DNA of 64,000 bases, from positions 22,788,590-22,852,589 of the forward strand of contig CM068842.1 of assembly GCA_028554795.2 (NCBI GenBank). Reading direction: 5' to 3'. The first letter of the stretch is position 1; the number at the start of each line of letters is the position of its first letter. The notes under the pieces are model-generated. The model saw nothing but the letters and a program-made list of their open reading frames with translations, was not told the DNA's origin and ran no database searches. The DNA is from Sinohyriopsis cumingii. Taxonomy: Eukaryota > Mollusca > Bivalvia > Unionida > Unionidae. Shown in pieces: positions 8,187 to 21,300 of this stretch. A program made the position numbers and the translations under genes.

Positions 8187-8387
8187 ATGGGTGTACTATG
8201 GGTTATAGAGTATACAGCTTGGCCTTACTTCAAATGTGCACCTTTCAAAAAAGTGCTAGCTCTACTTGGTCATTTTCACTTCCTGAACTTCAGAGGTCAA
8301 TTGTATAAAAAAGAGCCGATAACTTTTTTTACATTTTATATATTTGGTAATTCATTCATTGCACTTTCAGAAGCTGGTATTGTCTAG
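8187..8387 (+). other. Short open frame recurring in each monomer (66 codons)
   Basis: From an ATG at 8187 the frame runs 66 codons to a TAG. It is rich in Phe, Leu, Tyr and Trp, with a hydrophobic C-terminal half that could resemble a membrane segment. It matches no family I recognise. The same frame recurs in 40 of 41 monomers, but that follows from the near-identity of the copies and is not evidence of selection. The start context is poor (T at -3), there is no recognisable promoter, and copy 18 breaks the frame with an inserted A at 31640. A chance frame in AT-rich satellite DNA is the simplest reading. Confidence 0.2.
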
Positions 8388-8837
8388 TCTGGCAAAATTC
8401 ATTTGCCCTATTTTAATAGCTGCTATGTATAGTGCACTTTAGACTAATTCAGACTGATTTTTTAACACAAGGGAGCAGTCATTTTAGTTAGCAGTGTGCT
8501 TAAATCATGTAAAATTTCCAAAAGTACAATATCCAAAAGAAATATCATCCACATTACATTAATGTAGCATAGAGGTATGCAAACATTCCCTCTACTCTGC
8601 ATGTTTTAAATGCGAACTACTTCACCTTACATACGTCACTCTCTCAAAAGTACATATTATCTGGTGAGCGCCACCATAAAGAAGATGTAGGTATTATTTT
8701 TTTATGATTTAATTATGTTTATATGGCTGAAACATTTAAGTCGCAAGCATCAAAACAATCCTTATGAATAATTCTCCTGCCTTTTTCCGCACAGAACAGT
8801 ATTTATGAGTGTCAGAGTCTCTAACAAGTCCAGCCTA

Positions 8838-8847
8838 CCCCCCCCCC
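8838..8847. repeat. Length-variable poly-C tract of the monomer
   Basis: C10 in copy 1; across the array it varies from 9 to 16. The tract accounts for most of the length differences between monomers, and its lengths cluster in neighbouring copies. Confidence 0.95.
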
Positions 8848-9009
8848 ATGATAAAAGTGAGCTATTTTAAGAATGCACATTACATTTTGTAAACATAGCA
8901 ACCAATGTTATGCTGAATGACAGGAACATGAAACTAGCCAGAATTATTTCTGAGATATCAACAATGAATTTTACAATTAAAAAAGGGAGGTAACTCATCA
9001 GCTTCATAA

Positions 9010-9022
9010 AGGTCAAAGGTCA
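9010..9022 (+). promoter_or_regulatory. DR1-type nuclear receptor motif
   Basis: AGGTCA-A-AGGTCA is a perfect direct repeat with one-base spacing, the canonical site class for RXR heterodimers, HNF4 and COUP-TF type receptors. A weaker third half-site (AGTGTA) follows after another single A. The motif recurs in every monomer (last at 63887-63899). Part A also holds TGAACT-TCAG-AGGTCA (8284-8299). The sequence match is exact; binding is untested and the motif could be incidental. Confidence 0.5.
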
Positions 9023-9349
9023 AAGTGTAACATATTTGCCTATTGTTTAATATGGAAGAAGCGAATTCACTTTCTCTTCATTCATTTTTTTTATTTCATT
9101 GCAAATAAATGAAAAGAAACATTTTCATCATATATTTCTGTCACTTATTGCAACAGTTTTAAATTTAAGTTGACTCTATTCCCATATTCTAAGTCTTCTA
9201 ATTTCCCCATAATTAAGGTCACTACTCACACAAACATACCTCATGGCAAATTATGTAAGCAAGAGAAAAATGATCATAATTAGCTTATTTTCATGCTTAA
9301 ATGCAATATGAATGTACCATTTTATTCAGAACATCATACATAATTATAT

Positions 9350-9389
9350 GAAAATAAAAAAAAATAATTGCAAACATTTTTTTATTTTC
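9350..9389. repeat. 13-bp A/T inverted repeat at the monomer junction
   Basis: GAAAATAAAAAAA (9350-9362) and TTTTTTTATTTTC (9377-9389) are exactly complementary around a 14-nt loop and end four bases before the next copy's start. The hairpin is retained in all copies; copy 6 has one A fewer in the adjoining run. It is absent from the unique DNA left of the first copy. Confidence 0.85.
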
Positions 9390-12300
9390 TTTAAGGTGGC
9401 GCTATACAGTTTCGCATTTTGCATAGGGTTAGGATTTTAAAGAAAAAGAATGTCCCCGGCTTTCCTCACTGGTTATACTGGCTATTTAAAAAAGACCTTG
9501 TATATCTTAGGTATAATGCAAAGAACCTTTAATTCCCTTTATTTTGGTGTATGATTGATGGGTGTACTATGGGTTATAGAGTATACAGCTTGGCCTTACT
9601 TCAAATGTGCACCTTTCAAAAAAGTGCTAGCTCTACTTGGTCATTTTCACTTCCTGAACTTCAGAGGTCAATTGTATAAAAAAGAGCCGATAACTTTTTT
9701 TACATTTTATATATTTGGTAATTCATTCATTGCACTTTCAGAAGCTGGTATTGTCTAGTCTGGCAAAATTCATTTGCCCTATTTTAATAGCTGCTATGTA
9801 TAGTGCACTTTAGACTAATTCAGACTGATTTTTTAACACAAGGGAGCAGTCATTTTAGTTAGCAGTGTGCTTAAATCATGTAAAATTTCCAAAAGTACAA
9901 TATCCAAAAGAAATATCATCCACATTACATTAATGTAGCATAGAGGTATGCAAACATTCCCTCTACTCTGCATGTTTTAAATGCGAACTACTTCACCTTA
10001 CATACGTCACTCTCTCAAAAGTACATATTATCTGGTGAGCGCCACCATAAAGAAGATGTAGGTATTATTTTTTTATGATTTAATTATGTTTATATGGCTG
10101 AAACATTTAAGTCGCAAGCATCAAAACAATCCTTATGAATAATTCTCCTGCCTTTTTCCGCACAGAACAGTATTTATGAGTGTCAGAGTCTCTAACAAGT
10201 CCAGCCTACCCCCCCCCCATGATAAAAGTGAGCTATTTTAAGAATGCACATTACATTTTGTAAACATAGCAACCAATGTTATGCTGAATGACAGGAACAT
10301 GAAACTAGCCAGAATTATTTCTGAGATATCAACAATGAATTTTACAATTAAAAAAGGGAGGTAACTCATCAGCTTCATAAAGGTCAAAGGTCAAAGTGTA
10401 ACATATTTGCCTATTGTTTAATATGGAAGAAGCGAATTCACTTTCTCTTCATTCATTTTTTTTATTTCATTGCAAATAAATGAAAAGAAACATTTTCATC
10501 ATATATTTCTGTCACTTATTGCAACAGTTTTAAATTTAAGTTGACTCTATTCCCATATTCTAAGTCTTCTAATTTCCCCATAATTAAGGTCACTACTCAC
10601 ACAAACATACCTCATGGCAAATTATGTAAGCAAGAGAAAAATGATCATAATTAGCTTATTTTCATGCTTAAATGCAATATGAATGTACCATTTTATTCAG
10701 AACATCATACATAATTATATGAAAATAAAAAAAAATAATTGCAAACATTTTTTTATTTTCTTTAAGGTGGCGCTATACAGTTTCGCATTTTGCATAGGGT
10801 TAGGATTTTAAAGAAAAAGAATGTCCCCGGCTTTCCTCACTGGTTATACTGGCTATTTAAAAAAGACCTTGTATATCTTAGGTATAATGCAAAGAACCTT
10901 TAATTCCCTTTATTTTGGTGTATGATTGATGGGTGTACTATGGGTTATAGAGTATACAGCTTGGCCTTACTTCAAATGTGCACCTTTCAAAAAAGTGCTA
11001 GCTCTACTTGGTCATTTTCACTTCCTGAACTTCAGAGGTCAATTGTATAAAAAAGAGCCGATAACTTTTTTTACATTTTATATATTTGGTAATTCATTCA
11101 TTGCACTTTCAGAAGCTGGTATTGTCTAGTCTGGCAAAATTCATTTGCCCTATTTTAATAGCTGCTATGTATAGTGCACTTTAGACTAATTCAGACTGAT
11201 TTTTTAACACAAGGGAGCAGTCATTTTAGTTAGCAGTGTGCTTAAATCATGTAAAATTTCCAAAAGTACAATATCCAAAAGAAATATCATCCACATTACA
11301 TTAATGTAGCATAGAGGTATGCAAACATTCCCTCTACTCTGCATGTTTTAAATGCGAACTACTTCACCTTACATACGTCACTCTCTCAAAAGTACATATT
11401 ATCTGGTGAGCGCCACCATAAAGAAGATGTAGGTATTATTTTTTTATGATTTAATTATGTTTATATGGCTGAAACATTTAAGTCGCAAGCATCAAAACAA
11501 TCCTTATGAATAATTCTCCTGCCTTTTTCCGCACAGAACAGTATTTATGAGTGTCAGAGTCTCTAACAAGTCCAGCCTACCCCCCCCCCATGATAAAAGT
11601 GAGCTATTTTAAGAATGCACATTACATTTTGTAAACATAGCAACCAATGTTATGCTGAATGACAGGAACATGAAACTAGCCAGAATTATTTCTGAGATAT
11701 CAACAATGAATTTTACAATTAAAAAAGGGAGGTAACTCATCAGCTTCATAAAGGTCAAAGGTCAAAGTGTAACATATTTGCCTATTGTTTAATATGGAAG
11801 AAGCGAATTCACTTTCTCTTCATTCATTTTTTTTATTTCATTGCAAATAAATGAAAAGAAACATTTTCATCATATATTTCTGTCACTTATTGCAACAGTT
11901 TTAAATTTAAGTTGACTCTATTCCCATATTCTAAGTCTTCTAATTTCCCCATAATTAAGGTCACTACTCACACAAACATACCTCATGGCAAATTATGTAA
12001 GCAAGAGAAAAATGATCATAATTAGCTTATTTTCATGCTTAAATGCAATATGAATGTACCATTTTATTCAGAACATCATACATAATTATATGAAAATAAA
12101 AAAAAATAATTGCAAACATTTTTTTATTTTCTTTAAGGTGGCGCTATACAGTTTCGCATTTTGCATAGGGTTAGGATTTTAAAGAAAAAGAATGTCCCCG
12201 GCTTTCCTCACTGGTTATACTGGCTATTTAAAAAAGACCTTGTATATCTTAGGTATAATGCAAAGAACCTTTAATTCCCTTTATTTTGGTGTATGATTGA

Positions 12301-15300
12301 TGGGTGTACTATGGGTTATAGAGTATACAGCTTGGCCTTACTTCAAATGTGCACCTTTCAAAAAAGTGCTAGCTCTACTTGGTCATTTTCACTTCCTGAA
12401 CTTCAGAGGTCAATTGTATAAAAAAGAGCCGATAACTTTTTTTACATTTTATATATTTGGTAATTCATTCATTGCACTTTCAGAAGCTGGTATTGTCTAG
12501 TCTGGCAAAATTCATTTGCCCTATTTTAATAGCTGCTATGTATAGTGCACTTTAGACTAATTCAGACTGATTTTTTAACACAAGGGAGCAGTCATTTTAG
12601 TTAGCAGTGTGCTTAAATCATGTAAAATTTCCAAAAGTACAATATCCAAAAGAAATATCATCCACATTACATTAATGTAGCATAGAGGTATGCAAACATT
12701 CCCTCTACTCTGCATGTTTTAAATGCGAACTACTTCACCTTACATACGTCACTCTCTCAAAAGTACATATTATCTGGTGAGCGCCACCATAAAGAAGATG
12801 TAGGTATTATTTTTTTATGATTTAATTATGTTTATATGGCTGAAACATTTAAGTCGCAAGCATCAAAACAATCCTTATGAATAATTCTCCTGCCTTTTTC
12901 CGCACAGAACAGTATTTATGAGTGTCAGAGTCTCTAACAAGTCCAGCCTACCCCCCCCCATGATAAAAGTGAGCTATTTTAAGAATGCACATTACATTTT
13001 GTAAACATAGCAACCAATGTTATGCTGAATGACAGGAACATGAAACTAGCCAGAATTATTTCTGAGATATCAACAATGAATTTTACAATTAAAAAAGGGA
13101 GGTAACTCATCAGCTTCATAAAGGTCAAAGGTCAAAGTGTAACATATTTGCCTATTGTTTAATATGGAAGAAGCGAATTCACTTTCTCTTCATTCATTTT
13201 TTTTATTTCATTGCAAATAAATGAAAAGAAACATTTTCATCATATATTTCTGTCACTTATTGCAACAGTTTTAAATTTAAGTTGACTCTATTCCCATATT
13301 CTAAGTCTTCTAATTTCCCCATAATTAAGGTCACTACTCACACAAACATACCTCATGGCAAATTATGTAAGCAAGAGAAAAATGATCATAATTAGCTTAT
13401 TTTCATGCTTAAATGCAATATGAATGTACCATTTTATTCAGAACATCATACATAATTATATGAAAATAAAAAAAAATAATTGCAAACATTTTTTTATTTT
13501 CTTTAAGGTGGCGCTGTACAGTTTCGCATTTTGCATAGGGTTAGGATTTTAAAGAAAAAGAATGTCCCCGGCTTTCCTCACTGGTTATACTGGCTATTTA
13601 AAAAAGACCTTGTATATCTTAGGTATAATGCAAAGAACCTTTAATTCCCTTTATTTTGGTGTATGATTGATGGGTGTACTATGGGTTATAGAGTATACAG
13701 CTTGGCCTTACTTCAAATGTGCACCTTTCAAAAAAGTGCTAGCTCTACTTGGTCATTTTCACTTCCTGAACTTCAGAGGTCAATTGTATAAAAAAGAGCC
13801 GATAACTTTTTTTACATTTTATATATTTGGTAATTCATTCATTGCACTTTCAGAAGCTGGTATTGTCTAGTCTGGCAAAATTCATTTGCCCTATTTTAAT
13901 AGCTGCTATGTATAGTGCACTTTAGACTAATTCAGACTGATTTTTTAACACAAGGGAGCAGTCATTTTAGTTAGCAGTGTGCTTAAATCATGTAAAATTT
14001 CCAAAAGTACAATATCCAAAAGAAATATCATCCACATTACATTAATGTAGCATAGAGGTATGCAAACATTCCCTCTACTCTGCATGTTTTAAATGCGAAC
14101 TACTTCACCTTACATACGTCACTCTCTCAAAAGTACATATTATCTGGTGAGCGCCACCATAAAGAAGATGTAGGTATTATTTTTTTATGATTTAATTATG
14201 TTTATATGGCTGAAACATTTAAGTCGCAAGCATCAAAACAATCCTTATGAATAATTCTCCTGCCTTTTTCCGCACAGAACAGTATTTATGAGTGTCAGAG
14301 TCTCTAACAAGTCCAGCCTACCCCCCCCCCATGATAAAAGTGAGCTATTTTAAGAATGCACATTACATTTTGTAAACATAGCAACCAATGTTATGCTGAA
14401 TGACAGGAACATGAAACTAGCCAGAATTATTTCTGAGATATCAACAATGAATTTTACAATTAAAAAAGGGAGGTAACTCATCAGCTTCATAAAGGTCAAA
14501 GGTCAAAGTGTAACATATTTGCCTATTGTTTAATATGGAAGAAGCGAATTCACTTTCTCTTCATTCATTTTTTTTATTTCATTGCAAATAAATGAAAAGA
14601 AACATTTTCATCATATATTTCTGTCACTTATTGCAACAGTTTTAAATTTAAGTTGACTCTATTCCCATATTCTAAGTCTTCTAATTTCCCCATAATTAAG
14701 GTCACTACTCACACAAACATACCTCATGGCAAATTATGTAAGCAAGAGAAAAATGATCATAATTAGCTTATTTTCATGCTTAAATGCAATATGAATGTAC
14801 CATTTTATTCAGAACATCATACATAATTATATGAAAATAAAAAAAAATAATTGCAAACATTTTTTTATTTTCTTTAAGGTGGCGCTATACAGTTTCGCAT
14901 TTTGCATAGGGTTAGGATTTTAAAGAAAAAGAATGTCCCCGGCTTTCCTCACTGGTTATACTGGCTATTTAAAAAAGACCTTGTATATCTTAGGTATAAT
15001 GCAAAGAACCTTTAATTCCCTTTATTTTGGTGTATGATTGATGGGTGTACTATGGGTTATAGAGTATACAGCTTGGCCTTACTTCAAATGTGCACCTTTC
15101 AAAAAAGTGCTAGCTCTACTTGGTCATTTTCACTTCCTGAACTTCAGAGGTCAATTGTATAAAAAAGAGCCGATAACTTTTTTTACATTTTATATATTTG
15201 GTAATTCATTCATTGCACTTTCAGAAGCTGGTATTGTCTAGTCTGGCAAAATTCATTTGCCCTATTTTAATAGCTGCTATGTATAGTGCACTTTAGACTA

Positions 15301-18300
15301 ATTCAGACTGATTTTTTAACACAAGGGAGCAGTCATTTTAGTTAGCAGTGTGCTTAAATCATGTAAAATTTCCAAAAGTACAATATCCAAAAGAAATATC
15401 ATCCACATTACATTAATGTAGCATAGAGGTATGCAAACATTCCCTCTACTCTGCATGTTTTAAATGCGAACTACTTCACCTTACATACGTCACTCTCTCA
15501 AAAGTACATATTATCTGGTGAGCGCCACCATAAAGAAGATGTAGGTATTATTTTTTTATGATTTAATTATGTTTATATGGCTGAAACATTTAAGTCGCAA
15601 GCATCAAAACAATCCTTATGAATAATTCTCCTGCCTTTTTCCGCACAGAACAGTATTTATGAGTGTTAGAGTCTCTAACAAGTCCAGCCTACCCCCCCCC
15701 CATGATAAAAGTGAGCTATTTTAAGAATGCACATTACATTTTGTAAACATAGCAACCAATGTTATGCTGAATGACAGGAACATGAAACTAGCCAGAATTA
15801 TTTCTGAGATATCAACAATGAATTTTACAATTAAAAAAGGGAGGTAACTCATCAGCTTCATAAAGGTCAAAGGTCAAAGTGTAACATATTTGCCTATTGT
15901 TTAATATGGAAGAAGCGAATTCACTTTCTCTTCATTCATTTTTTTTATTTCATTGCAAATAAATGAAAAGAAACATTTTCATCATATATTTCTGTCACTT
16001 ATTGCAACAGTTTTAAATTTAAGTTGACTCTATTCCCATATTCTAAGTCTTCTAATTTCCCCATAATTAAGGTCACTACTCACACAAACATACCTCATGG
16101 CAAATTATGTAAGCAAGAGAAAAATGATCATAATTAGCTTATTTTCATGCTTAAATGCAATATGAATGTACCATTTTATTCAGAACATCATACATAATTA
16201 TATGAAAATAAAAAAAATAATTGCAAACATTTTTTTATTTTCTTTAAGGTGGCGCTGTACAGTTTCGCATTTTGCATAGGGTTAGGATTTTAAAGAAAAA
16301 GAATGTCCCCGGCTTTCCTCACTGGTTATACTGGCTATTTAAAAAAGACCTTGTATATCTTAGGTATAATGCAAAGAACCTTTAATTCCCTTTATTTTGG
16401 TGTATGATTGATGGGTGTACTATGGGTTATAGAGTATACAGCTTGGCCTTACTTCAAATGTGCACCTTTCAAAAAAGTGCTAGCTCTACTTGGTCATTTT
16501 CACTTCCTGAACTTCAGAGGTCAATTGTATAAAAAAGAGCCGATAACTTTTTTTACATTTTATATATTTGGTAATTCATTCATTGCACTTTCAGAAGCTG
16601 GTATTGTCTAGTCTGGCAAAATTCATTTGCCCTATTTTAATAGCTGCTATGTATAGTGCACTTTAGACTAATTCAGACTGATTTTTTAACACAAGGGAGC
16701 AGTCATTTTAGTTAGCAGTGTGCTTAAATCATGTAAAATTTCCAAAAGTACAATATCCAAAAGAAATATCATCCACATTACATTAATGTAGCATAGAGGT
16801 ATGCAAACATTCCCTCTACTCTGCATGTTTTAAATGCGAACTACTTCACCTTACATACGTCACTCTCTCAAAAGTACATATTATCTGGTGAGCGCCACCA
16901 TAAAGAAGATGTAGGTATTATTTTTTTATGATTTAATTATGTTTATATGGCTGAAACATTTAAGTCGCAAGCATCAAAACAATCCTTATGAATAATTCTC
17001 CTGCCTTTTTCCGCACAGAACAGTATTTATGAGTGTCAGAGTCTCTAACAAGTCCAGCCTACCCCCCCCCCATGATAAAAGTGAGCTATTTTAAGAATGC
17101 ACATTACATTTTGTAAACATAGCAACCAATGTTATGCTGAATGACAGGAACATGAAACTAGCCAGAATTATTTCTGAGATATCAACAATGAATTTTACAA
17201 TTAAAAAAGGGAGGTAACTCATCAGCTTCATAAAGGTCAAAGGTCAAAGTGTAACATATTTGCCTATTGTTTAATATGGAAGAAGCGAATTCACTTTCTC
17301 TTCATTCATTTTTTTTATTTCATTGCAAATAAATGAAAAGAAACATTTTCATCATATATTTCTGTCACTTATTGCAACAGTTTTAAATTTAAGTTGACTC
17401 TATTCCCATATTCTAAGTCTTCTAATTTCCCCATAATTAAGGTCACTACTCACACAAACATACCTCATGGCAAATTATGTAAGCAAGAGAAAAATGATCA
17501 TAATTAGCTTATTTTCATGCTTAAATGCAATATGAATGTACCATTTTATTCAGAACATCATACATAATTATATGAAAATAAAAAAAAATAATTGCAAACA
17601 TTTTTTTATTTTCTTTAAGGTGGCGCTATACAGTTTCGCATTTTGCATAGGGTTAGGATTTTAAAGAAAAAGAATGTCCCCGGCTTTCCTCACTGGTTAT
17701 ACTGGCTATTTAAAAAAGACCTTGTATATCTTAGGTATAATGCAAAGAACCTTTAATTCCCTTTATTTTGGTGTATGATTGATGGGTGTACTATGGGTTA
17801 TAGAGTATACAGCTTGGCCTTACTTCAAATGTGCACCTTTCAAAAAAGTGCTAGCTCTACTTGGTCATTTTCACTTCCTGAACTTCAGAGGTCAATTGTA
17901 TAAAAAAGAGCCGATAACTTTTTTTACATTTTATATATTTGGTAATTCATTCATTGCACTTTCAGAAGCTGGTATTGTCTAGTCTGGCAAAATTCATTTG
18001 CCCTATTTTAATAGCTGCTATGTATAGTGCACTTTAGACTAATTCAGACTGATTTTTTAACACAAGGGAGCAGTCATTTTAGTTAGCAGTGTGCTTAAAT
18101 CATGTAAAATTTCCAAAAGTACAATATCCAAAAGAAATATCATCCACATTACATTAATGTAGCATAGAGGTATGCAAACATTCCCTCTACTCTGCATGTT
18201 TTAAATGCGAACTACTTCACCTTACATACGTCACTCTCTCAAAAGTACATATTATCTGGTGAGCGCCACCATAAAGAAGATGTAGGTATTATTTTTTTAT

Positions 18301-21300
18301 GATTTAATTATGTTTATATGGCTGAAACATTTAAGTCGCAAGCATCAAAACAATCCTTATGAATAATTCTCCTGCCTTTTTCCGCACAGAACAGTATTTA
18401 TGAGTGTCAGAGTCTCTAACAAGTCCAGCCTACCCCCCCCCCATGATAAAAGTGAGCTATTTTAAGAATGCACATTACATTTTGTAAACATAGCAACCAA
18501 TGTTATGCTGAATGACAGGAACATGAAACTAGCCAGAATTATTTCTGAGATATCAACAATGAATTTTACAATTAAAAAAGGGAGGTAACTCATCAGCTTC
18601 ATAAAGGTCAAAGGTCAAAGTGTAACATATTTGCCTATTGTTTAATATGGAAGAAGCGAATTCACTTTCTCTTCATTCATTTTTTTTATTTCATTGCAAA
18701 TAAATGAAAAGAAACATTTTCATCATATATTTCTGTCACTTATTGCAACAGTTTTAAATTTAAGTTGACTCTATTCCCATATTCTAAGTCTTCTAATTTC
18801 CCCATAATTAAGGTCACTACTCACACAAACATACCTCATGGCAAATTATGTAAGCAAGAGAAAAATGATCATAATTAGCTTATTTTCATGCTTAAATGCA
18901 ATATGAATGTACCATTTTATTCAGAACATCATACATAATTATATGAAAATAAAAAAAAATAATTGCAAACATTTTTTTATTTTCTTTAAGGTGGCGCTAT
19001 ACAGTTTCGCATTTTGCATAGGGTTAGGATTTTAAAGAAAAAGAATGTCCCCGGCTTTCCTCACTGGTTATACTGGCTATTTAAAAAAGACCTTGTATAT
19101 CTTAGGTATAATGCAAAGAACCTTTAATTCCCTTTATTTTGGTGTATGATTGATGGGTGTACTATGGGTTATAGAGTATACAGCTTGGCCTTACTTCAAA
19201 TGTGCACCTTTCAAAAAAGTGCTAGCTCTACTTGGTCATTTTCACTTCCTGAACTTCAGAGGTCAATTGTATAAAAAAGAGCCGATAACTTTTTTTACAT
19301 TTTATATATTTGGTAATTCATTCATTGCACTTTCAGAAGCTGGTATTGTCTAGTCTGGCAAAATTCATTTGCCCTATTTTAATAGCTGCTATGTATAGTG
19401 CACTTTAGACTAATTCAGACTGATTTTTTAACACAAGGGAGCAGTCATTTTAGTTAGCAGTGTGCTTAAATCATGTAAAATTTCCAAAAGTACAATATCC
19501 AAAAGAAATATCATCCACATTACATTAATGTAGCATAGAGGTATGCAAACATTCCCTCTACTCTGCATGTTTTAAATGCGAACTACTTCACCTTACATAC
19601 GTCACTCTCTCAAAAGTACATATTATCTGGTGAGCGCCACCATAAAGAAGATGTAGGTATTATTTTTTTATGATTAATTATGTTTATATGGCTGAAACAT
19701 TTAAGTCGCAAGCATCAAAACAATCCTTATGAATAATTCTCCTGCCTTTTTCCGCACAGAACAGTATTTATGAGTGTCAGAGTCTCTAACAAGTCCAGCC
19801 TACCCCCCCCCCATGATAAAAGTGAGCTATTTTAAGAATGCACATTACATTTTGTAAACATAGCAACCAATGTTATGCTGAATGACAGGAACATGAAACT
19901 AGCCAGAATTATTTCTGAGATATCAACAATGAATTTTACAATTAAAAAAGGGAGGTAACTCATCAGCTTCATAAAGGTCAAAGGTCAAAGTGTAACATAT
20001 TTGCCTATTGTTTAATATGGAAGAAGCGAATTCACTTTCTCTTCATTCATTTTTTTTATTTCATTGCAAATAAATGAAAAGAAACATTTTCATCATATAT
20101 TTCTGTCACTTATTGCAACAGTTTTAAATTTAAGTTGACTCTATTCCCATATTCTAAGTCTTCTAATTTCCCCATAATTAAGGTCACTACTCACACAAAC
20201 ATACCTCATGGCAAATTATGTAAGCAAGAGAAAAATGATCATAATTAGCTTATTTTCATGCTTAAATGCAATATGAATGTACCATTTTATTCAGAACATC
20301 ATACATAATTATATGAAAATAAAAAAAAATAATTGCAAACATTTTTTTATTTTCTTTAAGGTGGCGCTATACAGTTTCGCATTTTGCATAGGGTTAGGAT
20401 TTTAAAGAAAAAGAATGTCCCCGGCTTTCCTCACTGGTTATACTGGCTATTTAAAAAAGACCTTGTATATCTTAGGTATAATGCAAAGAACCTTTAATTC
20501 CCTTTATTTTGGTGTATGATTGATGGGTGTACTATGGGTTATAGAGTATACAGCTTGGCCTTACTTCAAATGTGCACCTTTCAAAAAAGTGCTAGCTCTA
20601 CTTGGTCATTTTCACTTCCTGAACTTCAGAGGTCAATTGTATAAAAAAGAGCCGATAACTTTTTTTACATTTTATATATTTGGTAATTCATTCATTGCAC
20701 TTTCAGAAGCTGGTATTGTCTAGTCTGGCAAAATTCATTTGCCCTATTTTAATAGCTGCTATGTATAGTGCACTTTAGACTAATTCAGACTGATTTTTTA
20801 ACACAAGGGAGCAGTCATTTTAGTTAGCAGTGTGCTTAAATCATGTAAAATTTCCAAAAGTACAATATCCAAAAGAAATATCATCCACATTACATTAATG
20901 TAGCATAGAGGTATGCAAACATTCCCTCTACTCTGCATGTTTTAAATGCGAACTACTTCACCTTACATACGTCACTCTCTCAAAAGTACATATTATCTGG
21001 TGAGCGCCACCATAAAGAAGATGTAGGTATTATTTTTTTATGATTTAATTATGTTTATATGGCTGAAACATTTAAGTCGCAAGCATCAAAACAATCCTTA
21101 TGAATAATTCTCCTGCCTTTTTCCGCACAGAACAGTATTTATGAGTGTCAGAGTCTCTAACAAGTCCAGCCTACCCCCCCCCCATGATAAAAGTGAGCTA
21201 TTTTAAGAATGCACATTACATTTTGTAAACATAGCAACCAATGTTATGCTGAATGACAGGAACATGAAACTAGCCAGAATTATTTCTGAGATATCAACAA

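Larger units (their letters stand above)
8023..9393 (+). repeat. Representative monomer (copy 1, 1371 bp)
   Basis: The AT-rich monomer divides into two parts at an inverted motif. Part A (8023 to about 8675) runs from AGGTGGCGCT to its near-complement AGCGCCACCA. Part B (about 8676-9393) is the remainder. Landmarks are GGGTTAGG (8055-8062), a short open frame (8187-8387), a copy-distinguishing A/G site (8553) next to the 12-bp palindrome TACATTAATGTA (8555-8566), a second A/G site (8631), the internal inverted motif (8667-8686), the poly-C tract (8838-8847), the DR1 motif (9010-9022) and a 13-bp A/T hairpin (9350-9389) at the junction with copy 2. AGGTCA occurs four times, always in the same orientation (8294, 9010, 9017, 9216). 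Confidence 0.95.
8667..9403. repeat. Inverted motif pair bounding part B of the monomer (TIR-like)
   Basis: The 20 bases at 8667-8686 and the 20 bases at 9384-9403, which span the copy 1/copy 2 junction, are inverted copies matching at 18 of 20 positions. Both contain the GC-rich core AGCGCCACC / GGTGGCGCT. The pair repeats through the array, so the core appears in alternating orientation about every 650-720 bp. The left end of the whole array (8023) lies inside the same motif. Terminal inverted repeats of a DNA transposon or MITE would look like this. The bases next to the core (TTAA at the junction, ATAA inside, TTTA at the array edge) weakly suggest a TTAA-targeting family, but no clean target duplication exists. 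Confidence 0.6.

Noticed and set aside
8023..9393. CENP-B box in the monomer
   Set aside because: The TTCG in the first 40 bp is not followed by the required A and CGGG positions.
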